64,000 nucleotides of DNA from Psoroptes ovis. Lineage: Eukaryota > Arthropoda > Arachnida > Sarcoptiformes > Psoroptidae. How positions within the stretch are numbered: the stretch's first letter is position 1; each line of letters begins with the position of its first letter. The DNA lies in the NCBI GenBank assembly GCA_002943765.1, contig PQWQ01000034.1:62001-126000 (forward strand), given 5' to 3'. The notes under the pieces were generated by a model. The model had not been told where the DNA came from, did no database searches, and saw only the letters and a list, made by a program, of their open reading frames with translations. The position numbers and the translations under genes were made by a program. Positions 21,478-33,573 of this stretch are shown here, piece by piece.

Positions 21478-23236
21478 ATGTTGGGTTTATATCGTAATTG
21501 TACCAATTTGATTCGTGCAGCCAAACCGGCAACACAATTGGCCACCATACAAAATTCATTACCAGCATTATGTGATCAATGTAATGTATTTTATATTATT
21601 TTGGTTGAATTGAATTTCGTTTCAATGATTTATCTTCGATATTATAGCTCAAAAACGATATGCGGCCGCTGCTGCTGCTGCTAAAACTGATGGTAAAATT
21701 GGTAAAATTGTTGCCGTCATTGGTGCCGTTGTCGATGTACAATTCGATGGTGAATTACCATCAATATTGAATGCGCTAGAAGTGGTTGATCGTAAACCAA
21801 GATTAATTCTTGAAGTTGCACAACATTTAGGTGAAAATGTTGTTCGCACAATTGCTATGGATGGTACTGAAGGTCTTATTCGTGGACAAGATGTACTGGA
21901 CACTAATTCACCGATTAAAATTCCAGTTGGCCCTGAAACACTTGGCCGTATTATTAATGTTATTGGTGAACCTATTGATGAACGGTAATCGTTGATGAAT
22001 AGTATTGGGTTGATTTTAATTATTAATTTTTCATTCGATCAATTCATAGTGGTCCAATCAATACAACCAAATATGCACCAATTCATGCTGATGCACCAGA
22101 ATTTGTTGATATGAGTGTTGAAGCTGAAATTTTAGTAACCGGTATTAAAGTCGTCGATTTGTTGGCTCCTTATTCAAAAGGTGGTAAAATCGGTCTGTTC
22201 GGTGGTGCTGGTGTCGGTAAAACTGTATTAATTATGGAATTGATTAATAATGTTGCCAAAGCTCATGGTGGTTATTCGGTGTTTGCCGGTGTTGGTGAAC
22301 GTACACGTGAAGGAAATGATTTATATCATGAAATGATTGAAGGTGGTGTCATATCGCTTAAAGATAAAAGCTCAAAAGTAGCACTTGTATATGGTCAAAT
22401 GAATGAACCACCAGGTGCACGTGCACGTGTTGCATTGACTGGTCTTACTGTTGCCGAATATTTTCGTGATGCTGAAGGACAAGATGTATTGTTGTTTATT
22501 GATAATATTTTCCGTTTTACACAAGCCGGTTCCGAAGTATCCGCTTTATTAGGTCGTATTCCATCGGCTGTCGGTTATCAACCAACATTAGCCACTGATA
22601 TGGGTTCTATGCAAGAACGTATTACAACAACGAAAAAAGGTTCAATTACTTCGGTACAAGCCATTTATGTGCCTGCCGATGATTTAACTGATCCGGCACC
22701 GGCCACAACTTTTGCTCATTTGGATGCTACCACTGTATTGTCACGTGGTATTGCCGAATTGGGTATTTATCCGGCTGTCGATCCACTTGATTCTACATCA
22801 CGTATTATGGATCCGAATATTGTCGGTGCTGAACATTATGGTGTTGCTCGTGGTGTACAAAAAATTCTTCAGGTAATTCACATATGATTTAATTAAATGA
22901 TTTTCAATTATCTAATTCAATCAATCAAATTCAAAGGATTATAAATCATTACAAGATATTATTGCCATTTTGGGTATGGATGAATTGAGTGAAGAAGATA
23001 AAATAACCGTAGCTCGAGCACGTAAGATTCAACGTTTCTTATCGCAACCATTTCAAGTGGCCGAAGTGTTCACTGGTCAAGCTGGAAAATTTGTTCCGTT
23101 AAAAGATACAATTTCAGGATTTAAAGCAATTTTGAATGGTGAATATGATCATTTACCTGAGGTTGCATTCTATATGGTTGGTCCAATCGAAGAAGTCGTT
23201 GAGAAGGCTGAAAAATTGGCTAAAGATGCTAATTAA
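21478..23236 (+). CDS. ATPsynbeta: Mitochondrial ATP synthase subunit beta
   Basis: Four exons, 21478-21580, 21648-21984, 22050-22872 and 22937-23236, join in frame to 520 residues. The first 40 or so residues (MLGLYRNCTNLIRAAKPATQ onward) are Arg/Ala-rich and lack acidic residues until the end, as expected of a mitochondrial targeting peptide. The mature protein starts near AAAAKTDGKIGKIVAVIG. Walker A GGAGVGKT is at about 198-205, the catalytic GERTREGND near 229-237, Walker B DVLLFID near 292-298, and the F-type signature PAVDPLDSTS follows. The C-terminal LSQPFQVAEVFTG block is complete. The enzyme forms the catalytic sites of F1 and makes ATP from ADP and phosphate in the matrix. AATAAA lies at 23263-23268. 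Confidence 0.98.
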
Positions 23237-23396
23237 TAATTCGAATTGATTCATCACAATTAAATAAATCAAATCTTTTTTAAATTCATAAATCAAATTA
23301 TTTTAGAATTTCGGATGTACATTTGATCCTAAACCATGAATAAAAAAATTCAAAAAAAAATAATCCTTTGTTTTCGCCGAATTTTTATAAAAACCC

Positions 23397-23411
23397 CCAA
23401 TAGATGGCAGC
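23397..23411 (+). promoter_or_regulatory. Strong CTCF-like 15-mer upstream of ITFG2-like gene
   Basis: CCAATAGATGGCAGC matches 14 of 15 positions of CCASYAGRKGGCRSY. It lies in the 279-base spacer between ATP synthase beta and the ITFG2-like gene, 105 bases before the ATG. Confidence 0.45.
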
Positions 23412-23515
23412 ATTGAACACCGAAGAAACCATATGATTCGATTTTGATTTTATAAAGCTATAGCCTTTAATTTTATTTTGATTTATTTATTCTCAAATTA
23501 AATGGTACCAAAAAC

Positions 23516-25352
23516 ATGGATAATGATCCAACAATGAATGATCAAACAGAAAATGGTAAATCAAACTCATCAACACCATCCAATTCATCATCACTATCGA
23601 CATCGACAACAATTACACGAACACCGAGTTCAAGTTCAAACATTATATCATCATCGGCTAAAAATTATCGTTCATTAGCATTGGTCGATTCATTTGAATT
23701 ACGAATGAATGGCAATATTAATAAAAATGCTTTGGCCATTGGTGATTGTGATAATGATGAGGTAAGTATTTGTGTTCCACACGGTCTGATTGAAGCCCTT
23801 TTAATTCTGGTTTGTTGTTTTTTAAAAATAGAAAAATGAAATAGTCATCGGCACATTGAATGGTGAACTATTAATCTATAAAAATGACTGCAAAAATTCA
23901 GTGGCATCAACCAAAGAGCTTGGTATGATTGCATGCATTGTAATCGGTGATATATTGAATGTTGGATTAGTATGTATTATTCAATCAATGATCAATAAAT
24001 AATTGATAATATTTCGAAAACATTGACAGAATTACATTGTATCAATGAGTATTGATGGTTATTTGAAAATATTTCACATGTTCCATTCGAATAATAATCA
24101 AAATGATCCGGTTAATTATGATTCCAACATCAACATGCCACAACGAAGACATCATCATCATCAATCATTGATGAATAAATCATCATCATTACAATTATCA
24201 AACATGAAATTACCGCCAACCATTTCGGATGATGAAATTTATTCATCGAATTCAACGAATTTGATATTAATACATCAACAACAAATACAATCGAATATAA
24301 TGTGCGCATTGTTGGTCGATTTTGATCATGATGGTAATCAAGAATTGATTGTTGCCTTGAGTGATCGTGTTGTACGATGTTATCGTGCTGTACATCATAA
24401 TGATGAAATCAAATTAATCTGTCTGTATAAATGGGAATTTTCCGATCAAATCGGTTCGATTACGTTGCATTATTCATCTAATACTATCGGCGATGATGCA
24501 AATGATGATACAGATGTTCAATTGTCTAGATGCAACAATCGAATATACATTCTAGTATCACAATTTGGTGGTGTATTTGCTAAAATATCTTGTTGCCCGA
24601 GTCCTAATAATGGCGATCATACCGAAACTGATGAATTTGAACCAATATCAATTGAATATTGTGATATATTAGTACCTTATATACGTAATAGACAAACAAG
24701 TGCCGAAATCGTGTCGAATATTCGACAAAAAAATTCGAATGAAAATCTACTAGCGCTATGTACACATGATGGTACATTGATATTGTTTAACGAAAACAAT
24801 GATCAACAAACAATAAAATGGCATCAACAATTAGATTATCCAATATTATCGATGCATAAATGTGATTTAAACGCTGATCATAATGATGAATTGATCGTTA
24901 GTGTTTGTAATGGTTCAGTGTATGTAATCGAGCTAAATGGAAATATGCTGCAATGTTATTTCAATCAACCAATTAGTTCATTTCAAATAGCATCATATTA
25001 TTTGAATGATCAACTCGGAGAAATGTATTGTTTCATTTATGTTACATTCACTAATTCAATATTCATATTTTATAACATTGCCACAACATTATTCATTGAT
25101 CATTCGATTGTTGATGATGATGATTGTGATCAACAAAACATTGATGATGATAATGATGATCATTCATATACGATCAGTTATATACGTAAACATCGGCCAG
25201 AATTGTATGAACAAATGAATGGATTGCTTGAAAAGCTGAATAATCAACAGCAGCAGCAGCAATCATTGATGACATTGAAAATGACAGCACCAACACCAAC
25301 AACACCCTCACAATTGATACGAACCATTCTATATGAATTACCATTTGAATAA
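23516..25352 (+). CDS. ITFG2: ITFG2-like FG-GAP protein (KICSTOR subunit)
   Basis: Exons 23516-23761, 23832-23969 and 24030-25352 join in frame to 568 residues. A Ser-rich leader of about 50 residues precedes the match to ITFG2: SLALVDSFELRMNGNINKNA, AIGDCDNDEKNEIVIGTLNG, ELLIYKND, GMIACIVIGDI and IVSMSIDGYLKIF, then CALLVDFDHDGNQELIVALS and a further blade LNADHNDELIVSVCNGSVYV. These DxDxDGxxEL patterns are FG-GAP/beta-propeller calcium-type loops. ITFG2 in vertebrates is part of KICSTOR, which places GATOR1 on lysosomes to restrain mTORC1 when amino acids are low. The protein is longer than vertebrate ITFG2 because of Asn/His/Asp inserts. A BBS-type propeller is a less likely alternative. 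Confidence 0.7.
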
Positions 25353-25511
25353 TTGAATAAAATGAAAATGAATTAATTTTTATTATGATTAATTCGATGC
25401 CCAATTTTGGTTGCTGTAGTCATAATTCAAGGACCATCCCCTCATTCAATTCGAATGTTTTTCGCATATAAAAACAATTGTTTTTGCTCATAGAAAATCC
25501 ATAATTCGAAG

Positions 25512-26428
25512 ATGTCAACCTCTAAATATGATTTCAGCTCGAAAGTTGCATTAATCACTGGATCAAGCGCAGGTATTGGTGCTGCTATTGCCCAGCAATT
25601 TGCTGAATACGGTGCCAATGTAGTCATTACCGGGCGTAATCAAGCGGAATTGCAGCAAATATTCGATCGAATCAAGCATAAAACATCGAAAGAACCATTG
25701 ATTATTGTTGGTGATTTATTAGCCGACGAGCAATTGCCAGCCCGATTGATTGATGAAACAATTAGAAAATTTGGTCGATTAGATATATTGGTAAACAATG
25801 CTGGAATGTGTATCGGTAATGATACATTCGGCAATGATAATTTAATCAATGATTTTCAACAAATGTTCCGATTAAATGTTCATATACCGTTGTGTTTATG
25901 TCGATTGGCCATTGAACATTTGGCCAAAACCCGTGGTAATATAATCAATATTTCAAGTAATGCCAGTATGGAACCGGTTAGTATCTCTGTTTTTGATTTT
26001 AACCGAATAGAACGATAATTTTTGCTTTTCATAGATCCTATTCACTTATAGCATAACGAAAGCAGCTTTGGACATGTTGACCAAAGGTGCAGCTCAAGAT
26101 CTTGCACCGAAAGGTATTCGTGTCAATTCGATCAAGTAAATTAAATTTGAATTAATTTCAATGAATAAATAAATCTTATTCGATCAAATTCTATAGCCCT
26201 GGCCCAGTAATAACCAGTATGGGACGTTGTTATGGACGAGGAGCGAATCATTTTGAAGAAAACAAAGATAATCTCGCCAAAATGACGGCGCTTAATCGTG
26301 TAGCATATCCAAACGATATGGCCAATTTAGCATCATTTTTAGCTTCAGATGATGCTCAATATATTACCGGATCAATAATTGTTAGCGATGGTGGTATGTT
26401 GGTCAAAAAGCAACGAAATTTCGGTTAA
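25512..26428 (+). CDS. Short-chain dehydrogenase/reductase (classical SDR)
   Basis: Exons 25512-25976, 26035-26135 and 26197-26428 join in frame to 265 residues, a typical classical SDR length. The Rossmann cofactor motif TGSSAGIG is at about 16-23, with an Arg two residues into the GRN loop suggesting NADP(H) preference. NNAG follows near 97-100, the catalytic Ser lies in NISSNAS, and the catalytic pair YSITK is at about 160-164. APKGIRVNSINPGPV and the C-terminal ITGSIIVSDGG complete the fold. The first donor is GTTAGT rather than GTAAGT. The substrate cannot be told from sequence; the family in mites and nematodes includes many 3-oxoacyl/hydroxysteroid-type enzymes. It converges on HDAC8, with PalA element 9 between the two stops. 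Confidence 0.88.
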
Positions 26429-26485
26429 TCTCGATGCACAAGGATTCCAATTTTCACCATTCCAATGGACAAAATCGATCGAAAT

Positions 26486-26652
26486 TACATGGTTTCAAGT
26501 TTTAATTCGTAGTTTTAAAATTAATTTTCATAGTTTTCAAGTTGATTTTCGTAGTTTTGAATGCAATTCTGAACCGATGAAATTACGAAATTCAATTTCA
26601 AAACAACGAAAATTAATTTTAAAACTCCGAATTAAAACTTGAAATCCTGTAT
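26486..26652. mobile_element. PalA element 9 between convergent genes
   Basis: TACATGGTTTCAAGTTTTAA to TTAAAACTTGAAATCCTGTA. It starts 57 bases after the SDR stop and ends 70 bases before the HDAC8 stop, so both 3' ends probably read into it from opposite sides. Confidence 0.85.
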
Positions 26653-26722
26653 TTTATTCAATTGATTCGAATTCGAAGGAATTTGATAATACTTAATACA
26701 CATGTTTATTTAAAAAATATGA

Positions 26723-27915
26723 TCATTTAATATTGTTCAAATAAGACAAAATAATTTCCAATTTGTCATTCAATTCTTGTTCAGTATTTTCATTCGGTAA
26801 CATTGATCGAGTGATTGAAAGGTCATAATCTGGCCCATAATCAAGAAAATAATCATGATCCGGTATGTTACAATCTAATTTTTGATCGAGTATCAAAGCT
26901 GTTAATTGTGTCCATAATTTAGCCGTATTCACGTAGTTATATCCACCACCACCTAATAATATTAATGGTAATGATGTATTTAATAATTTACCAATACAGT
27001 GTAGATATGATTTCGATGTAAGATTAAATGATTTCATTCGATCACCACTAAGGCCATCAGCACCACATTGACAGATAATAATTTTTGGTCGATATTTTGG
27101 TAATAATTGATCAATAATCTTGTCAAATACTCGAATATATTGATCATCATTGATACCATTTTTCAATGGCATATTTATTGAATAATATTTTCCACGAAAC
27201 GCACCGATATCATCGATATTACCGGTGGTAGGGAAAAAACCTGGCTCATATTTATGTAATGATAATGTCAGAACTTTATCTGTATGTTCAAATGCTTCTT
27301 GGACACCATTACCATGATGTAAATCTAAATCAATGTATAAGATTCGATCGAATCCATTCGAAAGCAGGGTTAATATGGCAAATACAATATCATTCGTATA
27401 ACAGTATCCAGATGCTTCATCACGATGTCCATGATGCCATCCACCAAACCAATTAACAACGATTGAATATTGACCCGTAATTATTGCTTGAGCTGCTGCT
27501 ATGCTTGATGCTGCCAAATATCCGATTGTTTTGAATAATTCGGGAAATGGTGGACAATCATAATTTAGTCCGAAATCTTCACCCAGATCGGAATCGTCAG
27601 GATTCTGTGATACTTTCTGGATACAATTTAAATATTCCAACGAATGAAATGATCGCAATTCATCACGATTCAGCGGTCGCTGTACATCGATACGATAACA
27701 TTTATTCAGCAAATTGTATGCCGCAATCAAATGATGTACCATCAAGGCCTATTCATAGATATTAATAGAGTTAATTATAAAAATATTCATAGAATTAGTC
27801 TACTTACTCTTCCTTTGACTGGTGGTAATTCATTGGTTAATAATAATAATTGGTCGGAATGAACATAACCAATTTTTAATGTTCTATTTTCGGCAATGTT
27901 ATTTTCATTATTCAT
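26723..27915 (-). CDS. HDAC8: Histone deacetylase 8 (class I, zinc-dependent)
   Basis: Two exons on the minus strand, 27915-27808 and 27748-26723, give 377 residues, the same length as human HDAC8. Residues align one to one over most of the protein: WHHGHRDEASG carries the catalytic His pair (141-142), YIDLDLHHGNG the zinc ligands Asp178 and His180, CGADGLSGD the third ligand Asp267, and LGGGGYNY the catalytic Tyr306. IPDHDYFLDYGPDYDLSI near the end is also HDAC8-like. All catalytic residues are present, so an active lysine deacylase is expected; in vertebrates a main substrate is cohesin SMC3. The promoter is shared with or adjacent to that of the divergent kelch gene, and a CTCF-like site lies 67 bases upstream. 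Confidence 0.95.
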
Positions 27916-27981
27916 AATTTAATAATTCAATAATTTAACCCTTTGAATCTCATGCTGAGCATGACCACAACAACCATTGCT

Positions 27982-27996
27982 AACGACATCTGGTGG
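27982..27996 (-). promoter_or_regulatory. CTCF-like 15-mer upstream of HDAC8
   Basis: On the minus strand CCACCAGATGTCGTT matches 13 of 15 positions of the CTCF core. It lies 67 bases upstream of the HDAC8 ATG. Confidence 0.4.
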
Positions 27997-28185
27997 TTGA
28001 ATTTGTAAACATAAATGAAAAATTTGTATCTTAAAAAATGTCACCATTTGCTCATTTGCTTTTTGAATGCAGATTTGAATTGCAATTTTGCCAATTATTT
28101 ATCATTATCATGATTCTGATCATATATTTTCATTTCTTTGTAGGTTTTCATCAAGGTAAAACAAATCATTCGAATCGAATAAGAT

Positions 28186-28350
28186 TGCATGGTTTCAAGT
28201 TTTAATTCGGAGTTTTAAAATTCAATTTCGTAATTTTAAAATTAAATTTCGTAATTTCACGCTCAAAATTGCATTCAAAACTACGAAAATCAACTTAAAA
28301 ACTATGAAGATTAATTTTAAAACTCTGAATTAAAACTTTAAATCCTGTAA
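28186..28350. mobile_element. PalA element 10
   Basis: GCATGGTTTCAAGTTTTAAT to TTAAAACTTTAAATCCTGTA, in the divergent promoter of HDAC8 and the kelch gene. Confidence 0.85.
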
Positions 28351-28555
28351 TGTAAGAATTAAATCTTTCAGAAATTCACTGCATTGATCGATCGAGGTGG
28401 CAAATGGCAATTACGCTTGTTCAGATGAAAAATTCAAGAATTTCTAATTAAAGAATTTCCTTTGGGTCAAAAATCGAATTAAATTATTCCACAAAACATT
28501 TAAAAATGTATGAAACGAGCCTAATGATTGATTTTAAGGATCTAAACCTTATACG

Positions 28556-30612
28556 ATGAATAACTATAGCCCAGAAGCCAATGACGAAGATGACTTTAAT
28601 GAGACTGGTTCCAATCAATCAATCGATATCGATAGTTTCATAGATGATTTAAAACGTAAAGTTGCAAAATATGATGAATGTCGGCTAAAAAAATTATGTC
28701 CAATCAATCACAATAATAATCAAAGGGTTAATACGTATCAACGAACACGTTCGCAACGTCTTTGGTCAATGAAAATGAATAATGAATATATTGATTCAAT
28801 AATAATAACCAATAATGATAATGGTGGTAATCATCATGAAGAAAATGTACATCTTCCATTATTATTAATTGTTTATGGTACGAATTTATTGAATTCATTA
28901 CGATTCATTCGATATTCGAATGATGAAATGATCCGACAATATGAAATTGATATATCATCTGGCACCATTCTTACTGAATTAATCAATTTTGCTTATAAAA
29001 ATTGTGCCAATTTAAACCAAGATAATTGTTTGGAAATTGCTCGATTTTGTCATAAATATCATATCGAACCATTGTTGAATTATTGTTTTGATTATTTCCG
29101 TATGAATAATGATAATTTGTTGAATATTATTGAAGGATTTAAAATGTCAATCAACAATAGTAACGATAATGGATATCGATATTATTTTCAGGACATTATT
29201 ACAACGAATTTCAGTGAAATAGTTGAACGATTTAGATCAAATCTGCTCGAAATTGATGATCGTATATTTGATGTATTAAAATCACAAGAACTAGCCGTCA
29301 TTAATGAAGAACAAATATGGTCAATTATACATGATTGGATTTCGCATGACCAGTGTAATCGATTGAAATATTTAGATTATTCCATTACCAATGTTTTACG
29401 TTTTGGACGATTAAAAGATGATTTCATAGCTTTGAATGTATTCAATTGTATTCTATTCAAACAATTGGACATAAATTTACAAAGACGATTAATCGATTGG
29501 ATCGATAGCGTGAATCGAAATACGATTATAATCAAAGGTCTGTTTAGTTTTTTCTGAAATTCAAAGGTCATTCAAAGGCTTACCCTCTTATTTTTTTGAT
29601 TCTCAGATGGATACGGACTAAGGTATAGCAAACAATCGTTGTATTATCGACCAAGACAAACTAAACAATTACTGTTAGTTGGTGGTGGTTGGGTCGAAGG
29701 ATCGACTACGAATTCATTCGAATTATATGATTATCAAACAAATTTATGGCTTAAATGTCCATTACGGCTGCATGAAAAAATATCATATTTTGGTTTGGAA
29801 ATAATGAACGATGTTATTTATGTGTACGGTGGATCGAACGGTAGTGATGTCTTTAAGAATTTGCATGCATTCGATTTGAATGACCAGCATCATCAGCAAT
29901 GGACAAGAAAATGTTCAATGAATGAATTTAGATGTTATTTATCTAGTGTTTGTTTCGATGGTCACCTATATGCTATCGGTGGATTTAATCGACAAACAAG
30001 AGTTCGGAGCTGTGAACGTTATGATCCGTCAACCGATAGCTGGCAATCGATTGCTGAATTAAATTATGGTCGTTCAGATGCTTCGGCAACCGTTTTCGAT
30101 GGGAAAATATTCATCGCTGGCGGTATCAATGATTCTGGTATCGAGCATTCGGCCGAAATTTATTATCCACATTCGAATCAATGGCTATTGATTCGTTCGA
30201 TGGCATCACCTCGGACCAGTTTTTCAATTGCAGCATTCCAAGGCAAAATATGGGCCTTAGGTGGTAATGATGGTATCAAAAGGTGTGCTTATTGTTCTTG
30301 TTTTTGCAGTATTTTTGTTAATTTTGTATTTTCTTATGTTTATACAGATCGGCAGCTGTCGAATGTTATGATCCTAAATCAAATACATGGACCACGATCG
30401 ATGATATGGTCATTAAACGTAGCACATTCCGAGCTGCTATTCTGAACGGTCATCTATATGTGATCGGTGGCTACAACAGTCAATCACCTGTTTGTGATGT
30501 TGAAAAATTTGTACCAAATTTAGGATGGTTACGAGTGAAACCATTGAGACATGATCGTAGTGGCCACAGTGTACTTGTCATATCGAATAAATATGATTTT
30601 TTAAAGATTTGA
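28556..30612 (+). CDS. BTB-BACK-kelch protein (KLHL-like)
   Basis: Exons 28556-29537, 29607-30282 and 30348-30612 join in frame to 640 residues. The N-terminal 95 residues are polar. A divergent BTB half follows (LPLLLIVYGTNLLNSLRFIR, ISSGTILTELINFAYKN, NCLEIARFCHKYHIEPLLNY), then a BACK domain (LLEIDDRIFDVLKSQELAVI, EEQIWSIIHDWI). The second half holds about six kelch blades with double Gly and a spaced Tyr and Trp: LYAIGGFNRQTRVRSCERYD, IFIAGGINDSGIEHSAEIYY, IWALGGNDG, AAVECYDPKSNTW and LYVIGGYNSQSPVCDVEKF. Such proteins are usually Cullin-3 substrate adaptors. The closest vertebrate type may be KLHL10, but the weak BTB leaves this open. Confidence 0.85.
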
Positions 30613-30825
30613 ATTCCAATTCGAATTAAAAATAATTGAAGATCGTTCGAAAAACATTTATCGAAGTAATCACCCGCTACACTCAGCGACAATCAATCAA
30701 ATCAATCTCGAAATGATTAAAATTCAATGAAATTTCCATTCAATGAAGGCCAATTTAATTATGAATGTTCATTGAATTTGAATTGATTTGATTTGATTGC
30801 AAATGCAATTATTCATTGTCATTAT

Positions 30826-30996
30826 TACACAAGGTTTCAAGTTTTAATTCGTAGTTTTAAAATTAATTTTCAGACTTTTCAAATTGAATTTCATAGTTTT
30901 GAATGTAATTTTGAATAATGAAATTACGAAATTTAATATTAAAATTACAAAATTCAATTTTAAAACTCTGAATTAAAACTTCAAAAACCCAGTGTA
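30826..30996. mobile_element. PalA element 11
   Basis: TACACAAGGTTTCAAGTTTT to AACTTCAAAAACCCAGTGTA, with matching inserted bases at both ends (CA before AGG, GT after CCCA). Confidence 0.8.
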
Positions 30997-31202
30997 TAAC
31001 AACCTTCAGCATAAATAGCCATCTGGCAAAAACATATGAATATTTTCATCCCGAAAAAGAATTGATAATTATTTGGTTTATTATTCATCATAGTAATTAG
31101 CTGTGATTGCTAAATGATTTTTAAGAACCAGACAATGTTAGCAGCAAACTTAATGAATATTAATGAATTAATCATGTAAGTTTTTGTAATTAATCAATTA
31201 TT

Positions 31203-31371
31203 TACAGGATTTCAAGTTTTAATTCGTAGTTTTAAAATTAATTTTCGTAATTTCAAAATTAAATTTCGTAATTTCTTCGGTTAAAATCACATACAAAACT
31301 ACGAAATTCAATTTTAAAACTATGAAAATTAATTTTAAAACTACGAATTAAAACTATTGAAACAAAATGTA
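31203..31371. mobile_element. PalA element 12
   Basis: TACAGGATTTCAAGTTTTAA to AAACTATTGAAACAAAATGT. The left end is intact, the right end decayed, with the same TAT insertion as element 8. Confidence 0.8.
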
Positions 31372-31918
31372 AATGTCACATTATGTAAATTATTATGCGA
31401 CAATATATTAACCAATTGAAATTCAAAGATTTCAATCAAATTAAATTTCTAAATTTTCGAACCAAAAGTAATCGAATTAGCCAAATACCAGACCCCGAAT
31501 ATCAGTGCATAAATTCATTATGAAGAAATCCATCATTAATCATTGATCAAATCGACCACTTGTTGAGTTCAATTTTCAATTTTTAAAATTGGACATTTGG
31601 ACAAATGAAATGTGAAAAATTGACAGGTAAATTGATCAAATATATTTTCTCTGATTATTTCTACAATCGATTACATCTGCCAGCCGCCAACAATTCGATA
31701 ATAATAATGTATTACGTCAATCAGTTTTCATTTCATTTCGTTTGATTACATAAATCAATCGATGGATTGATTGAATCAATTGAGTGAAATTAAAGGTGGA
31801 CTGTTTGCTTAAATGGAAAGGTATGCAGCAGCAGTGCAGTGGTGGTGGTAGTGATGGTTTGTCAGTTTTGATTGATAATTTGTCCTTTATTTCGTTTTGT
31901 TTACTCACACAAACTGGA

Positions 31919-32091
31919 TTTTGATCATTATCGTTGAAAATTAATGAAATTACACTGTCACCAATGTTGTTACTTGATTGCTTGCTTATAGATTGATTGA
32001 TTGATTCAAACAATAATTCACCATCATTTTCAAAGAAGCTTTGATCATCATCATTACTTCGATTGCTTTGTGACAATCTTCGATTACAAAT
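31919..32091 (-). other. Weak exon candidate
   Basis: A 173-base open stretch on the minus strand, between a TTTAG acceptor at 32092-32096 and a GTGAGT donor at 31913-31918. It would encode a polar peptide (SNRSNDDDQSFFENDGELLF, then SINQSISKQSSNN). The composition fits coding DNA of this genome, but no partner exons were found and the acceptor coincides with the edge of PalA element 13. Confidence 0.2.
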
Positions 32092-32092
32092 C

Positions 32093-32260
32093 TAAAGGTT
32101 GTTTCAAGTTTGAATTCGGAGTTTTAAAATTAATTTTCATAGTTTTCAAATTGATTTTCGTAGTTTTGAATGCAATTTTTAATTGGTGAAATTACGAAAT
32201 TTAATTTTAAAACTACGAAAATCAATTTTAAAACTACGAATTAAAACTTGAAACCAGGTA
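32093..32260. mobile_element. PalA element 13
   Basis: AAAGGTTGTTTCAAGTTTGA to TTAAAACTTGAAACCAGGTA. The left terminus is altered, the right one well kept. Confidence 0.8.
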
Positions 32261-33403
32261 TGTTTTACCATCTTTCAACATTGAAAAATGATTAAATTTA
32301 TGTCATCAAAATAAGTATAAATGTCATCATTCAAATCGATTGGTCTTACATCATGGTCATTTGAAGGTAAGAAATATTCATTTCCGATCCATTCATTTTC
32401 AATTGGGTCTTCATTTGATGCTTTTCTTAATTAAAATTTATTGATAAGTTTTGATAGTTTATAATAGTCAACGCCATTAAACATATTATCGAATGGAGAC
32501 ATATTTTGTCAAAGAAAATTTGTGAAGAAATAAAGACATTTCCTTGAAAAATTTCAATATTCACGGCAACGATGACGACAATGACGATGATGATGATGAT
32601 AACCACCACCAACAACAAGAAAATCAAGTTTTTCTTTTAAAATTAATTTCAAATTTCGAACCATTGAAAAAACTACACAAGCAAATTATCGAATGAAAAC
32701 AATCGATTTTATTGAACACAATCGATATTTTCGTTCGAATTCGATTTTCGAATTTCTTTGTTCCGATATTTTTACTCAAAGATCTTTCGAAAATATTTTT
32801 AGAAATAATTCAGTTTTGGCAAATTATTGTAATCAAATAATCATATTTGATCAACTGAACTGATCAAAAAATCATCCAAAAACAATTTGTTTTACACATT
32901 GAATGAATGAATACACTGAAACACTGAAAATGAGATAAAATGGCCAAATATCGAATGAATTAATAGAAGTAAAATAAGCAAAAATATATTGACATCGTGA
33001 TAACATTAACTTGTTTTTGCTTCGATTGAATTGCACTATCTATTTCTTTATAAACAAGTCTACTCCAGCCGAATCATTTTGCTCACCTTTCGAAATATCT
33101 TAGATGTATGATGAACGATTATCCAAGATACGAATACCCCTGGAATTCGTCTAACCTGCTGTTGCTGTGAATGGCTAAAACCATGGTAATACATTATCTT
33201 AAATATGATTATTTCTAATGAATTCAAACTTTTTATTTACCAGATTTTTTTCGGTTGTACTTGTTTTTTAACGATCGAAGAAGAAAAAATATGTTATGAT
33301 TAAATGTAACGGTTCACTCACCTGTTTGACTAGTTTTTTTTAATGTTTTGTTTATGAAGCTGATGATAATTCCTACCAACATTCACGAACATAGATATAT
33401 ATT

Positions 33404-33573
33404 TACAAGATTTCAAGTTTTAATTCGTAGTTTTTGAATTGATTTTCGTAGTTTTAAACATGAATTTCGTAATTATGCAATGTTAAATTACATTCAAAAC
33501 TACGAAAATCAACTTGAAAACTATGAAAATTAATTTTAAAACTACGAATTAAAACTTGAAACAACACAGTGTA
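33404..33573. mobile_element. PalA element 14
   Basis: TACAAGATTTCAAGTTTTAA to AACTTGAAACAACACAGTGT. The right end has gained about six bases; the centre reads TTATGCAATGTTAAATTACA. Confidence 0.8.

Larger units (their letters stand above)
27916..28555. other. Divergent promoter region, HDAC8 / kelch gene
   Basis: 640 bases between two divergent start codons. It contains a CTCF-like site near the HDAC8 end and PalA element 10 in the middle. No reading frame is supported. Confidence 0.5.

Noticed and set aside
21649..21903. 84-codon minus-strand frame over ATP synthase beta
   Set aside because: It is an antisense shadow of a strongly conserved exon.
26379..26642. Frame extending from the SDR into PalA 9
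   Set aside because: The SDR ends at its own stop at 26426-26428 after a normal C-terminus; the other frame is just readable MITE sequence.
30991..31030. A further CTCF-like word at about 31015-31029
   Set aside because: It matches only 10 of 15 positions and no gene start is nearby.
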